From contig NC_046674.1 of the NCBI RefSeq assembly GCF_003369915.1, forward strand, positions 3,658,001-3,722,000: a DNA stretch of 64,000 bases, written 5' to 3'. Both the position numbers and the translations under genes were made by a program. Shown here one piece after another: positions 35,701 to 45,700 of this stretch. Position 1 is the stretch's first letter. Every line of letters begins with the position of its first letter. The notes beneath the pieces were generated by a model that saw only the letters and a program-made list of their open reading frames with translations, searched no databases and was not told where the DNA came from. The DNA comes from Drosophila miranda. Lineage: Eukaryota > Arthropoda > Insecta > Diptera > Drosophilidae.

Positions 35701-36339
35701 ATGACGACAAACAAGTTTCTGGCAGCTCTAATGGCACTCTGCGCCATAGGTAATCATCAATCAATCTGTGACAAAAGTGTGCTTGGAGATAACCTAATCG
35801 TAATCTCTCCCTCCTTTGCAGCTCTCTCCGCTGAGGCCCTGAACATTGAGCCGCGCAGCAGTTGGGGTGCAGTGGCTGCCCGTTCGCCGGCCAGGATAAG
35901 TGGCGCCGTGGATTATGTGATCATACATCATTCGGACAATCCCAATGGCTGCTCCACTTCGGATCAGTGCCAGCGAATGATCAAGGCCATACAGACGGAC
36001 CACAAGGGCAGGCGAAACTTCAGCGACATTGGTTACAACTTCATTGTCGCCGGCGATGGGAAGGTGTACGAGGGACGAGGCTTTGGCCTGCAGGGCTCCC
36101 ATGCCCCCAACTATAATCGCAACAGCATTGGCATTGTATTTATTGGAAACTTTGAGAGCACCAAGCCATCCTCGCAGATGCTGCAGAATGCCAAGGATCT
36201 GATTGCCAAGGCCAAGCAGGGGGGATACCTAAAGGACACCTACACGCTGCTGGGACATCGCCAGACCAAAGCCACCGCCTGCCCGGGCACGGCGCTCTTC
36301 AATGAGATCAAGACATGGCCCAACTGGAGGAGCATTTAA
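35701..36339 (+). CDS. PGRP-SB1: Peptidoglycan-recognition protein SB1, secreted amidase
   Basis: Two exons, 35701-35749 and 35822-36339, with a 72 bp intron inside the signal peptide region, give 188 aa. The N-terminus ([20 protein letters not shown]) is a signal peptide. The rest is a single PGRP/type 2 amidase domain. Zinc-site residues can be placed at His52 or His53 (IIHHSDN), His162 and Cys170 ([12 protein letters not shown]). A Cys pair ([10 protein letters not shown]) would form the family disulfide. Retention of the Cys ligand indicates an enzyme cleaving the lactyl-Ala bond of peptidoglycan rather than a pure sensor. It converges with PGRP-SB2; the stop codons are 87 bp apart. PGRP-SB1 in flies is induced by the Imd pathway; I did not find a convincing Relish site by eye. 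Confidence 0.95.
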   Translation: MTTNKFLAALMALCAIGNHQSICDKSVLGDNLIVISPSFAALSAEALNIEPRSSWGAVAARSPARISGAVDYVIIHHSDNPNGCSTSDQCQRMIKAIQTDHKGRRNFSDIGYNFIVAGDGKVYEGRGFGLQGSHAPNYNRNSIGIVFIGNFESTKPSSQMLQNAKDLIAKAKQGGYLKDTYTLLGHRQTKATACPGTALFNEIKTWPNWRSI

Positions 36340-36426
36340 GAGGGGACTCTCATCAGTTCTTTATTAGTTTTAAGTTTTCTGCTAGAATACATTTTGTACA
36401 AAGAGAAGCACTCGGATCTCTCTATT

Positions 36427-37046
36427 CTATGGCTTTGGCTGCCAGCGCGGCCACTTGCGTAGTTCGTCCAGGAGCTGGCGCCCTGGGCAGGCAGTGGCCT
36501 TCGTCTGGCAGTGGCCGACGAGGGAATAATTGGGCAGGACCTGGCGCCGCTGGACTGCAATTGTGATGAGTGTACGCGCTGCCTGTAACATCTGTGGCGA
36601 GGGCAGGGTGCCTACAGGAAGGAGAAGAAGGAGTATCAGAGATTAGCGAGAGCCTCAATGGGAAGAACCGATCCCAACGTACGCTGGAAATTCCCAATGA
36701 ATGCCACGCCTATCGACTGGCTGTTGTAGTGCGGTGAATGCTCTCCACGAATGCCAAAGCCCAGGCCCTCGTAGATGCGTCCATCGCCGCCAATCAGGAA
36801 ATTGTAGCCAATATCCCGGAACTTTCTCAGCAGATGCCCCGTTCGGATCTGCTGGAGAGCCGCCTGGCAGTGCTGGGGCGTGTAGCAGGGCGCACTAGCC
36901 GTATGATGGATGATGATCAGGCGCACGGGCACCGCAAGACGTGGCATGCGAGGGGACAATGGCTGCCGGCACCAGGCTTGCCGAGGGACAATCTGAGCAA
37001 AGGCACAGCCAGCGAAGGAGAGCAGAAGAAGGAGTGGGAGCTTCAT
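36427..37046 (-). CDS. PGRP-SB2: Peptidoglycan-recognition protein SB2, secreted
   Basis: Two exons on the minus strand, 36683-37046 and 36427-36611, with a 71 bp intron, give 182 aa. The signal peptide MKLPLLLLLSFAGCAFA precedes one PGRP domain. Zinc-site residues are retained: His47 or His48 (IIIHHTAS), His155 and Cys163 in [12 protein letters not shown], so amidase activity is plausible. The residue after His155 is Cys where SB1 has Arg, a possible change in substrate contact. The C-terminus ends KWPRWQPKP. The gene converges on PGRP-SB1, consistent with an inverted local duplication. A plain one-exon reading would run into the intron and end wrongly; the splice is supported by recovering the GHxxT...CPG block. 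Confidence 0.93.
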
Positions 37047-37088
37047 GGTTGCTTCTTCATTGATTGATGGAAACGGGAATCGTTGCTC

Positions 37089-37096
37089 TATTTATA
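37089..37096 (-). promoter_or_regulatory. TATA box of PGRP-SB2
   Basis: TATAAATA on the minus strand, 43 bp upstream of the start codon, predicts a leader of only about 15 bases. Confidence 0.6.
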
Positions 37097-37409
37097 CTCG
37101 TAGTAGTACGCCCCCCAACAGATTCGATTCCCTTTTGTTGATTCAGCTGCTGCTTTCAATTGCTTGGCAGCTGCCTTCAGTGGTTTCAACAAAATGCAGA
37201 CGCCGGAGCTTTTGTCTTCGTGTGGATTCCGCTTGCGTCATCGTCATCCCTTTCAGAGCCCATCTATAATCGAAAGGTTTTTGCATTACAAATCTGCCCT
37301 TGGGCGGTCGATCGGTGGGTGGTGGCCCAAACATGGCATCCGATCCCCCTAAAAGGGCAACTGCATTTGAAATTCAAATCCATCGAGCGATGCACTGTGC
37401 AGTGGGTGG

Positions 37410-37417
37410 TATATAAG
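37410..37417 (+). promoter_or_regulatory. TATA box of the Tyr/Pro-rich secreted protein gene
   Basis: TATATAAG lies 86 bp upstream of the start codon; a GGACAGTGACC initiator-like sequence follows about 30 bp downstream. Confidence 0.65.
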
Positions 37418-37495
37418 CCGCTTGGTTGAGGCACGAGTGGACAGTGACCAGCGATCGAGTGGCCCAGGCAGTTCCTCCATCTCACAAAACACACC

Positions 37496-37935
37496 ATGAA
37501 GATCGTAAGTTGGAAGGATATATCGAAAAGATCTAGCCCTGATCTACCTCCTTATCTATTCTCTTTCAGCAATTGGTATCCATTTTGGGGTATCTCCTGG
37601 TGGGATGTGCTGTTCTCTCCGAGGCCAGCTTTGTTCCTGCCACTACTCTGGGAGTTCCCGCTGCAGTGGCTCCCGCACTGGTGCCACCTCCCACCAGCTA
37701 TCAGTTTGTGGCACGCAATTGGAATCGTTTCTATGTGCCAACATCCACTGGTGTGGCCACCTATCACCCACCAGCCACAACGTACTACAAGTACAGTGGT
37801 GGCTATCCAGCGTATCCAGCATATCCTTCTGTCTATCCATCGGCCTATCCCTCGGTCTATCCTGCGGCATATCCCTATGGCTATGGCTATTACCCCAACT
37901 ATAATTATGGCCATGGCTACAAGAGTGTCTGGTGA
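37496..37935 (+). CDS. Small secreted Tyr/Pro/Ala-rich structural protein
   Basis: Two exons: 37496-37504 (Met-Lys-Ile only) and 37570-37935, joined across a 65 bp intron, encode 124 aa. The spliced N-terminus MKIQLVSILGYLLVGCAVLS is a signal peptide. The mature part has a Pro/Ala/Val-rich segment, then SYQFVARNWNRFY, then a run of YPAYP/YPSVYP repeats ending in a Tyr/Gly-rich tail (YGYGYYPNYNYGHGY). Composition resembles cuticular, chorion or other extracellular matrix proteins in which Tyr is cross-linked. I do not recognise a named orthologue. An intron after the first few codons is typical of insect cuticle-type genes. Confidence 0.85.
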
Positions 37936-38197
37936 TCATCGAGGAAGCATTCATTGATAATATTGTGATAATATTCAACACCAAATCAACGTATTATAAT
38001 ACAAATATACGAGTATAACCCATCTATTACACACCATACGAGTGATGACTGTACTGTTGGGCAAGGGCCAGAAAGCCGCGACCAAACCAAAGGCAAACGT
38101 GGGCCTGCTCTTGACACCATTGTGGAATGTGGTTAACCATTTTGTACTTTTATTTGTTACGGGGAAAATCTATGAAATGGAAATGAGTTTTACCAGG

Positions 38198-38741
38198 TTA
38201 AAAGAAGAATGCGCCTGGAGCAATCAATCGTGTGGGCTGGATCTGGAATCGAGAAGCTGGAAATGGTGGAGCATTCAGAGCAGCAACTCCCGCAGGACCA
38301 GCGGCCAGGAGACGTCCGGCAGCAGGCGGACCGAAGGCGGCATTGAACTGATTGAAGTAATCCAAACGCTGACTGCTAGAGACAGCCAAAGGAGCAGCAC
38401 CCAGAGGAGCATTAACCAAAGGAGCAGCAGCACCAAATGGAGCCCCAGGAAAAGCAGCGGCTCCAAAGGGGACACCAACAAAGGAAGCGGCGCTACCAAA
38501 AGGACCACCAAACGGTCCATTTGTGTAGGCAGCAAAGGGAGCAGCAGCAGATCCAGGAAACACGCCAAACGAAGAGCCAGACGCTGCGGGAAACACTGCA
38601 GGACCCACGGCTGGCATCGCTCCGGCACAGGCCAACATCAAACCCAGCGACAGAATCACCAACTGTGGAGGCACAGAACGAAGCCTTTAAGTTCTAGCCG
38701 GGGGATTCCGATGACAAAATCCCACTCACCATTTGCTGCAT
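38198..38741 (-). CDS. Small secreted Ala/Pro/Gly/Phe-rich protein
   Basis: Two exons on the minus strand: 38730-38741 (MQQM) and 38198-38662, separated by a 67 bp intron, encode 158 aa. The signal peptide is MQQMLVILSLGLMLACAGA. The mature protein is low in complexity, with repeated GAPFGAA/GVPFGAA blocks, then a less repetitive part (SSSQRLDYFNQFNAAFGPP) and a C-terminus ending APGAFFF. It looks like a cuticle-type or other structural secreted protein; no specific family is recognised. It converges with the Tyr/Pro-rich gene 262 bp away. Both have TATA boxes and an intron within the first four codons, suggesting similar strong, stage-specific expression. Confidence 0.82.
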
Positions 38742-38806
38742 TTTGATTTACTTCTGCGTCTGTGAGCACGAACTGACTTATGTCTGGGACTCAATCGATG
38801 GCTCGG

Positions 38807-38813
38807 TTTTATA
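38807..38813 (-). promoter_or_regulatory. TATA box of the Ala/Pro-rich protein gene
   Basis: TATAAAA on the minus strand, 66 bp upstream of the start codon. Confidence 0.65.
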
Positions 38814-39337
38814 GTTGGCCAGAGCTTCAGACCGAGAAGGAGACCAGAGAGCTGGCTAATTGCCGCTCCAAATTGTCACACATTTGGCTACGAAAATGGG
38901 CCCAAAATTACATACATGCCCTGGCAAAGAGGTAACAAAATTTGCATACGATCTGATATGGCTATACGTGTTGTGTTACGACATTCGGATGTGGCTTTGC
39001 ACAGATATTGGGGTTTGTGGGTGAAAGATATGGTGTGAAAAGTGGGAGAATTATCAGAAAGATGTGAAAAGAGATTTTTCATTCTTTCCTGAATCAATCA
39101 GAATATTATGTAAATGCTAAATAACTAGCAGACCCGGCAGAGCATTTGCCACAGCACTATTGCCGTGAACTATTCGGATTCATGAATGAATAATGAGCGC
39201 ATGATTTCAGGAACAGGTTTGAATCTGGATCTGTGCCAATGAGCAAGCCATTCAACGGTTCCGGAGGTGTCTCAATTATAGCTAGCTGTACTTTTTCCCG
39301 ATGAGTTATGCCACGTTGTGACTTAGTTTAAATTTAA

Positions 39338-39730
39338 GCGCATGAAAATGTGAACATTCCTGGTCCACAGCACAAATCATTAATTTTGGATGAGCGGAAT
39401 ATTCAATATCTGGTTCGTACTCGAATGCGAGACGAAGAAAAGAAGCGGGTTTCAATGCTCGATGTATTTGTTGGCGTTATCCAATCCTCCGTTCCAATTG
39501 TCTTTGTTGATTTCGTTCACCTCGTGCCATTTGTGATTGAGAATCACCCAATTGCGACATGCTCACACGCACATTTTTGGTATCTTGTTGGATTCGTTCG
39601 CATGTTCTTTCTGCTCTACCATTCCGCATGTTTCTTGCTTTATGCGTTCAACCACAAAACCCAAGGACAGGAGATTCTTCTGTATGAGATACGATGCTTT
39701 AAGCATCGCTGGAACTATGTGGATCCCTGA
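39338..39730 (+). pseudogene. GPCR-like fragment (TM6-TM7 and tail), possible exon or relic
   Basis: An open frame with no ATG start, preceded by TTCCTGGTCCACAG, a plausible acceptor ending at 39368. After a basic segment (RTRMRDEEKKRV) resembling the third intracellular loop of a peptide GPCR comes a hydrophobic helix (about 30 residues from MLDVFVGVIQ), a short loop with one Cys, and a second helix (FWYLVGFVRMFFLLYHSACF) followed by LLYAF, where receptors usually have NFLxY. It ends at TGA after a short tail. TM6 lacks the usual CxxP. No upstream exons were seen within the roughly 600 bp up to the neighbouring gene. It may be a relic, or the last exon of a gene with a long intron. The similarity is by eye and may be chance. 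Confidence 0.3.
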
Positions 39731-40871
39731 GGGAATTCAATGATTTGTATCTTGAGATCTTCTAGTTATTTCCACAGCAACGAAAAATGCAAAGGAACTT
39801 GAAAAGTACCAGGAACTATTAGAAAGATACTACGAGAATATTTGATACTCTTTCGTTTCTTCTAAGAGAATTATCGTAAATGGCTTCTACTCGTATAATC
39901 TTCCATACGTTTCTGATAGATATTAATAGGAATCTTCCATCATTGTAAATGTTTAACGATCCTTCAATCCTGATAGCGCTTATCTGAATGATTGTCGCGT
40001 GACATGCCATAGTGCCCCTCGGTTGGGATACGCATGTAGCAAGCGTTGGCTTCTCACCAATTCAATAGATACATTTAGACGCAGTAGAGAGGTTGATAAT
40101 AATAATAACTATTGTATTCGTATAATTGCATTACATATAAGTATGTATTAATATTAATATTAATATTAATTATGGTTTAGTATAATATGTACGATATAGC
40201 TGCTTAGGGGTTCCTGGGGGGAAGGACTTGCTTGATCGTTCAGTTTGTTGTCAGTTTGTTCGTTCAGTTACGTATAAATATGTGTGTAATATGTATGTAG
40301 GATATCATATATTAAAAAAACCCTTCTGATGTGCCAAATCGAGTGGACATCAAACTAATTTTAGTCGTTTTTTAGTTATTTAACTAGACACTCAATCGAA
40401 TCATACGATTTATACATATATGTACGAGTATGATGTATAGGATCGTATTATTTCTATATCCTATATGCACTTTGGATAAACTTTATACGAAGGGGAGTGG
40501 GCTAAGGGGGGTTAAAGGTTTAACGGCTAGACATTTAGCATAGGCATTTGTTTAGTTGCTTTTCGTTAGTAAATCCATCGATTTATTGATGATTAAAGTG
40601 CCTCCTCTGAGTATTCTGCAATTTGTTCGCTTTTTTTTTGTTGGAGGGGGAGGGGCGTGGGGCGGTTGTTTATGGGAGGAGTAACATTAACAAACGTTTT
40701 CGTTTCTTATATACAATCTCTGGCTGGGCATGGGACATGGGACATGGGGCACGGGGCACGGGGCATGGGGAGTGAGCCTCAAAGCATAGTCCCTAGAGGG
40801 TAGGGAGAGACTCTAGCGAGATTACAATATTTTTGTATGGCAATTGGGAGCTTTTGACTAGATATATAGCA

Positions 40872-40902
<31 letters not shown>

Positions 40903-40959
40903 GCGGATATATCGTTACTGGCGATGCTCCTACTCCTCCCTCTACTCCTCCTCCTCCTC
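39731..40959. other. Dab 3' flank / 3' UTR candidate
   Basis: No gene was recognised. On the minus strand this follows the Dab coding end and probably contains its 3' UTR. It holds an ATT-AAT-rich tract (about 40148-40171), a (TG)n tract (40872-40897) and short repeats of GGGCACGG/GGGACATG near 40730-40770. Confidence 0.5.
40872..40897. repeat. (TG)n microsatellite
   Basis: About thirteen TG units about 65 bp beyond the end of the Dab-extension frame on the minus strand. Confidence 0.9.
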
Positions 40960-41415
40960 CTACCACAGCACATCGTAGTCGAGGACATGCTCCGAGGAGG
41001 CAATAATCATCACCTTTACAATATCATCCACGGCACGGGTTACCCTCCACTTTTTGGGATTCCTCAGCACTTGTAATGTGGGCTTGCTTTTGGGCGGATC
41101 CTCCTTGGGCTCATGCTCATGCCAGGGACTCGTCGAAGTGGCTGTCGTCTTCATCTCCGGCAGGGAAGGCATACCTCGGCGTAGGGCATTGAGGCGCTGC
41201 TCCTGGTAGTAATTGTTGAGATTCGTTAGGTAGCAAAAGTCCGAGTCATTGACCACATCGATCTCTGCATAATTGTGACCATCGATGCTGTCCCGCTCTG
41301 GCTCTCGCTCCCGTTCCTGTTCCCGCTCCCTCTTCTGCTCCTGCTCCACGCCAAGTCCCAGACCCAAGTCTGGTCCCATCTTCGGGGCCATGGCCTGGGC
41401 AAAGAGTTGATCAAA
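40960..41415 (-). CDS. In-frame C-terminal extension of Dab beyond TGA (candidate readthrough)
   Basis: Directly after the Dab TGA (41416-41418) the same frame stays open for 151 codons to a TAG at 40960-40962, starting FDQLFAQAM. The predicted peptide is coding-like: a Glu/Arg stretch, then an ordered-looking part including DSDFCYLTNLNNYYQEQRLN and a C-terminal block with NPKKWRVTRAVDDIVKVMII. It uses the GC-ending codons typical of Dab. An ATG lies at 41389-41391, but separate initiation there is unlikely. The stop context is TGA-T, not the leakiest TGA-C. A 25-nt GT...AG segment at the junction is too short for a fly intron and removing it would shift frame. Options: stop-codon readthrough, an isoform that splices around the stop, or a single-base error or mutation creating TGA. 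Confidence 0.6.
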   Translation of the reverse strand, partial: FDQLFAQAMAPKMGPDLGLGLGVEQEQKREREQEREREPERDSIDGHNYAEIDVVNDSDFCYLTNLNNYYQEQRLNALRRGMPSLPEMKTTATSTSPWHEHEPKEDPPKSKPTLQVLRNPKKWRVTRAVDDIVKVMIIASSEHVLDYDVLW

Positions 41416-42671
41416 TCACATATTTTCATCGAATTTCGCAAAGTTCTCATTCTCGTTCCATTGGAATTTATTGTTCGCAGTGACTGCGGCCTCTCCATCA
41501 TTGTCCTTCTGCTGGTCCTGGTCGGGTGACTTGAAGAACTCATCATCCTCGAAGGGATCCTCTTGCTTTTTGGCAAATATATTAACAGATTCCGATTTCT
41601 TGATGAGCTCCTGCCGCTGTTGCAGCTTTGTGGTGCGCATATTTTGTTTTCTGGTCAAAGCAACAGATCCTCCAGCTGCTGCTGTGGCGCCACCTCCTCC
41701 TGCACTCGTCTGCTCCTTTTCAAAGTCAAACGAGGCCTTGGCAAAATCGTCCTCAAAGGCAGCATCATCGAACTGCGAGATCTTGACATTATCATCGAAT
41801 CGCAGCTTTTGGGTTATGGGTGGCGTTGAAGTCGCCGGAGGATCCATCTCAAAGTGCTCCCTCTTCTCGCCGCCCTTCTCCGAAAAGTCATTGGAGAAGC
41901 GAAACAGAGACTTGGAGCCGCCACTGGCCACGCTGCCACCCGAGATGGGGCCCGCGGGCGTTGAATTACAGCTGGAGGCCGTGCCAGCGGGCGCTGGCGG
42001 TGGGGAGCTCTGATTGAAGTCCGATTCGAAGCCATCGTCAAAGTTAAACTTGCCACCGCCAACGCCTGCAGAGGACTCCCCGCCGCTGCCCAGCATGCCG
42101 CTGCTCATCAATCCGGCGGGCGTGCTGCTGGCATTCGATCGGGGCGTCGGTGTGGGCGTCTGCTCGTAGCTATCCACAAAGCCATAGTCACTGTTGACCC
42201 CCGGGGGGGCTACGGCACCTCCGCCGCCGCGAGAACGATTCTGCGTTGACTGCAGCTTCGACAGCGTGGGATGTCGCTCCATTTGACGGCGCTCGCTCTC
42301 CAGCATTCGCTGGTGCATCTCGTGGCGCCTGCGATTCAATCGCTCGAACTTATCCTCATCCGTAGGCGGCTCATCATCCGCATAATCCTCATCATCGTCA
42401 TCGTCGTCGTCGGCCACATCGTCGTCGTCCACATCCACATCTTTGCGCTGCTGCATCTGCTTCTGCAGCTGCTGCTGATGGCTGCTCATATAATCGTAGT
42501 TATCCCGAATGCCACGCCCACTGCCGCCCACATAGCGAGGGGGTGGGGGATTCACAATCGAGGAGGAGCCAGAGCCAGGGCCAGGGCCGCCAACAGAGGC
42601 CAAGTCTTTGGCACTGCGTGCACGAGTTTTCTTGCGGAATCTAAAGGGGGATAGAATCATATGTTTTTAGG

Positions 42672-42706
<35 letters not shown>

Positions 42707-45700
42707 CCTGTCTTGTTACCTTCTCTCTTTTTCCCCATCGGAGGGGGTCTGTCCCAAGGCCACGGCCCGACGACTCTCCGCCAGACGTCGCTCTGTCTCG
42801 GCAGCACTTGCCGGACGCTTCCAGGACTTTTGGCCAGGCAAAGCAGGTTCTGCAAAATGGAAATAAAACGATTTTATGAGCCCCGATGAACGAAAGCTTT
42901 GGGGAAGGGACGTACCCTCGCCATCCCAGGGACTGGAGCCACTGCTCTTGCGCAGTCGCTGGGAACCGCCAACGCCGCCACCTCCTCCTCCGCCGATGGG
43001 CAGCACCACGTCGGCTCCCAGCTGACTGGGACGCTGCAGACTCCTCACCGATGCACGCTCGCGCTGCTGGAAGTCCTGCTCCGAATCCTGTTCGTAGTCA
43101 ATGTCCCCGCTGATGCGCAGCTTCCCCGAGGTGGTGGTGGGCTTCCTCAGGGAACGCGTCTTCATTTGCTCGCGATCCCGTTCGCCCCTGTCGCGCTCTC
43201 GGTCCACGCCCCCACGATACTCGTCGCGGCTGTCGAGGCTTCCGTACACATCGTTGCCGCTGCCAAAGCTACGTCTGCGCCGCGTGGCGCTCTCAAAGGA
43301 CTCCAGGCTCTCGCGATCGAAGGACTTGCGATCCCTGTCCCTGTCCCGCTCCCTCTCCCTCTCGTACAGATAGTCGCCTCCTCCTCCGCCGCGGCCACTC
43401 GATTTGTAGGCCATGGGCGAGCGTCCACCGCGCTGCTCCTCGTACACGTTCTCGTAGTCAAAGTCGTAGCTGGGACGCGCATAGTCCCTGTACTCGCGCT
43501 CCCTCTCGCGCTCTCGATCGCGGTCCCGCTCTCGCTCCCCCCGATACTTGCTCCGCAGCTGCTGCTGCTGCTGCTGTCCGCCCCGCTTGTCCGCGTACAT
43601 GGGTGGCCCATAGCTGGAGCGCTCGTAGGCGCTGCGCTCAAACGATCGGCCACTCGATCGCACTCCTTGTTCGATTTCCTGCGGCGACCAGGTGTGATGT
43701 GTGGGATGATGATACCAACTGGGGGAATCTATAAGGGGAGAGGAGCGGAAAAGGTTAAGGAGGATAAAGGAAGAATCCTCACAGACGGAGACTCACCCAG
43801 ATCAAAGTTATCCCTGCTGCGGGAGAGGCCATGCTTGAACTTCCTTTGCTGCAGCTGTTCTCTTTCCCTGCGAGCCATCAGCTCTGCATCGTAGCTGTGC
43901 CAAAGAAAAGGAAAAGGAATAGGAAAAAGAGAATCCATCAGTAATCCGCAAAGAAAAGGCATCGATTGCCCCGCACTCACTCGTAATCCTCATCGCAGGA
44001 GTTCATTCTTCTGGCATGCCTCATATAGTAACCATGACGATCCGTCTGCGGCTGTACCTGCGGATGTGGCATTTGCTGCCGTCTCTTCAGATACTCTGGC
44101 GTCTCGTCGTCCCAAGGACTCAGATCCCTCGACGAGGACGAAGTCTGATGGCGCTCCTTCTTGGCCCAACGGCGCTGCTGCTTCGACCAGCCATCGTCGC
44201 GGGGATCCGAGCTGCACGGCGACTCTGCGGTGTCCTGCTGCGAGGTATTGGAGGCAGGCGGCGGCGGCGGTGGCAGCGTGAGGCGTGCCTTGCCCTTGCC
44301 CGTGGCCTTGGGGGAGTCAAAGGTGGCCCACGATTGTTTCTCTCTTTCGCGATCGCGCTCGCGTTCGCGTTCGCTCATCATCTGCTTGGTGGCGGTGTCT
44401 ATCAGCTGAGAGACGGCCGACAGATGCGATGGCACGGGCGAGGGCTGCAGTGCAGCTGGCGATTGCGATTTCTGTAGCGGAATGGGCGAAGTGCTGACAT
44501 CGTTGAACTGCTGCTGCGAGGGCGTGTGCACGCCCAGACTCTGTGCTCCTCTGGAGGGTGCCGCCGAGGAGGTGGCCGGAGAGAGGCGCTCCCGCGAGTC
44601 CAGCGACAGATTGGAGATGGCGCGATGCATCAGCTCATCGATTTCGATGTCATCTTTCGCACTGCCACTGCCACTGCCGCCTCCTGGGGGGGCCGTCAGC
44701 ACAGACAGGAACTTGTGATCCTGCTTGGGACAGCGGAGAGGCAGCGGAACGGAGGAGGATTCCTCCTCCAAAAGAGAAGCAGGAACCACTGCATCCAGCT
44801 GCTGTGTGGAGGTGGACAGCTTCTCGTACTGATCCTGTCCGCTCACCGGCTCCTCTCCGTCCTTTTCGTTGCTGTCCATGCTGCTCTCTCCCCCCGCATC
44901 TGCATCCTCGTCCTCGTCATCGTCGTCCACGGTCAGAGCAGAGGACGAGGGCTCTGCGGGGAAGCCGCGACTGTCCACAAGGCCGTGCCGATCCTGCGGA
45001 TGCTGCTGCTCGGCGAGTGGCAGGTCCATGATCTGCCGCAGGTCCTGATCCTCGTTGAATTCGTCACTGAATTCGGGAAAGTCCTGTAGCAGATCCTTCT
45101 CCGGCGGCGCCTTGGAGGCCTGCGCCTGCGCCGGCGGCTGCGGCTTGTCGAAGAGATTCTCCACCAGAATGATGTCCCTGAGGGCGGCATAGCGATCCTT
45201 GGCCTGGGCCACCACTTCGGTGATTTTTGTGTCGATCTTTGGCAGCGGCGGCGGCGGGGCAGACGGTGGCGCGGTTCTCGTGCCAATGGAATCGATCAGC
45301 GGAATCTCCGTGTGCGCCTCCAAGCCCAGGCCCAGGGAGGACGGCTCTGGCGCCGCCTCCTGCTCGTCGACGGGGGGCGGCGTGAGATCCCCCATGAGAT
45401 CCGTTTCCTGCTGCTGCTGTTGCAGCTCCTGGTCGATGATCTCGCGAAAGACCGCATAGCGATCCGCCGAGGGCACAGCCACCGCTGCAGCCGCCGCCGG
45501 TATCGGAGCCTCGTTGAAATTCGCAAAGTTCGCCTCAAAAATGGGCGCCTCCTTGGGCGGCGAGGACACTCGCGCCGTTGCTTCGTCCTCGCCAAAGGTG
45601 TCGTCAAAGGAGGCCACAAAGGATGTTTGCTGATCGAAGCTCACTTTGAACACCGCCGCAGAGGAGGAGGAGGAGGCTGTGGCGCTGGCGGCGGCGGCGA

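Noticed and set aside
41391-41415. A 25-nt GT...AG intron just at the Dab stop codon
   Set aside because: It is too short for a fly intron and its removal would shift out of the long open frame, so it does not explain the extension.
42899-43894. 331-codon plus-strand frame opposite Dab exons
   Set aside because: It is a shadow of the GC-rich Dab coding strand, crossing Dab introns and lacking any motif.
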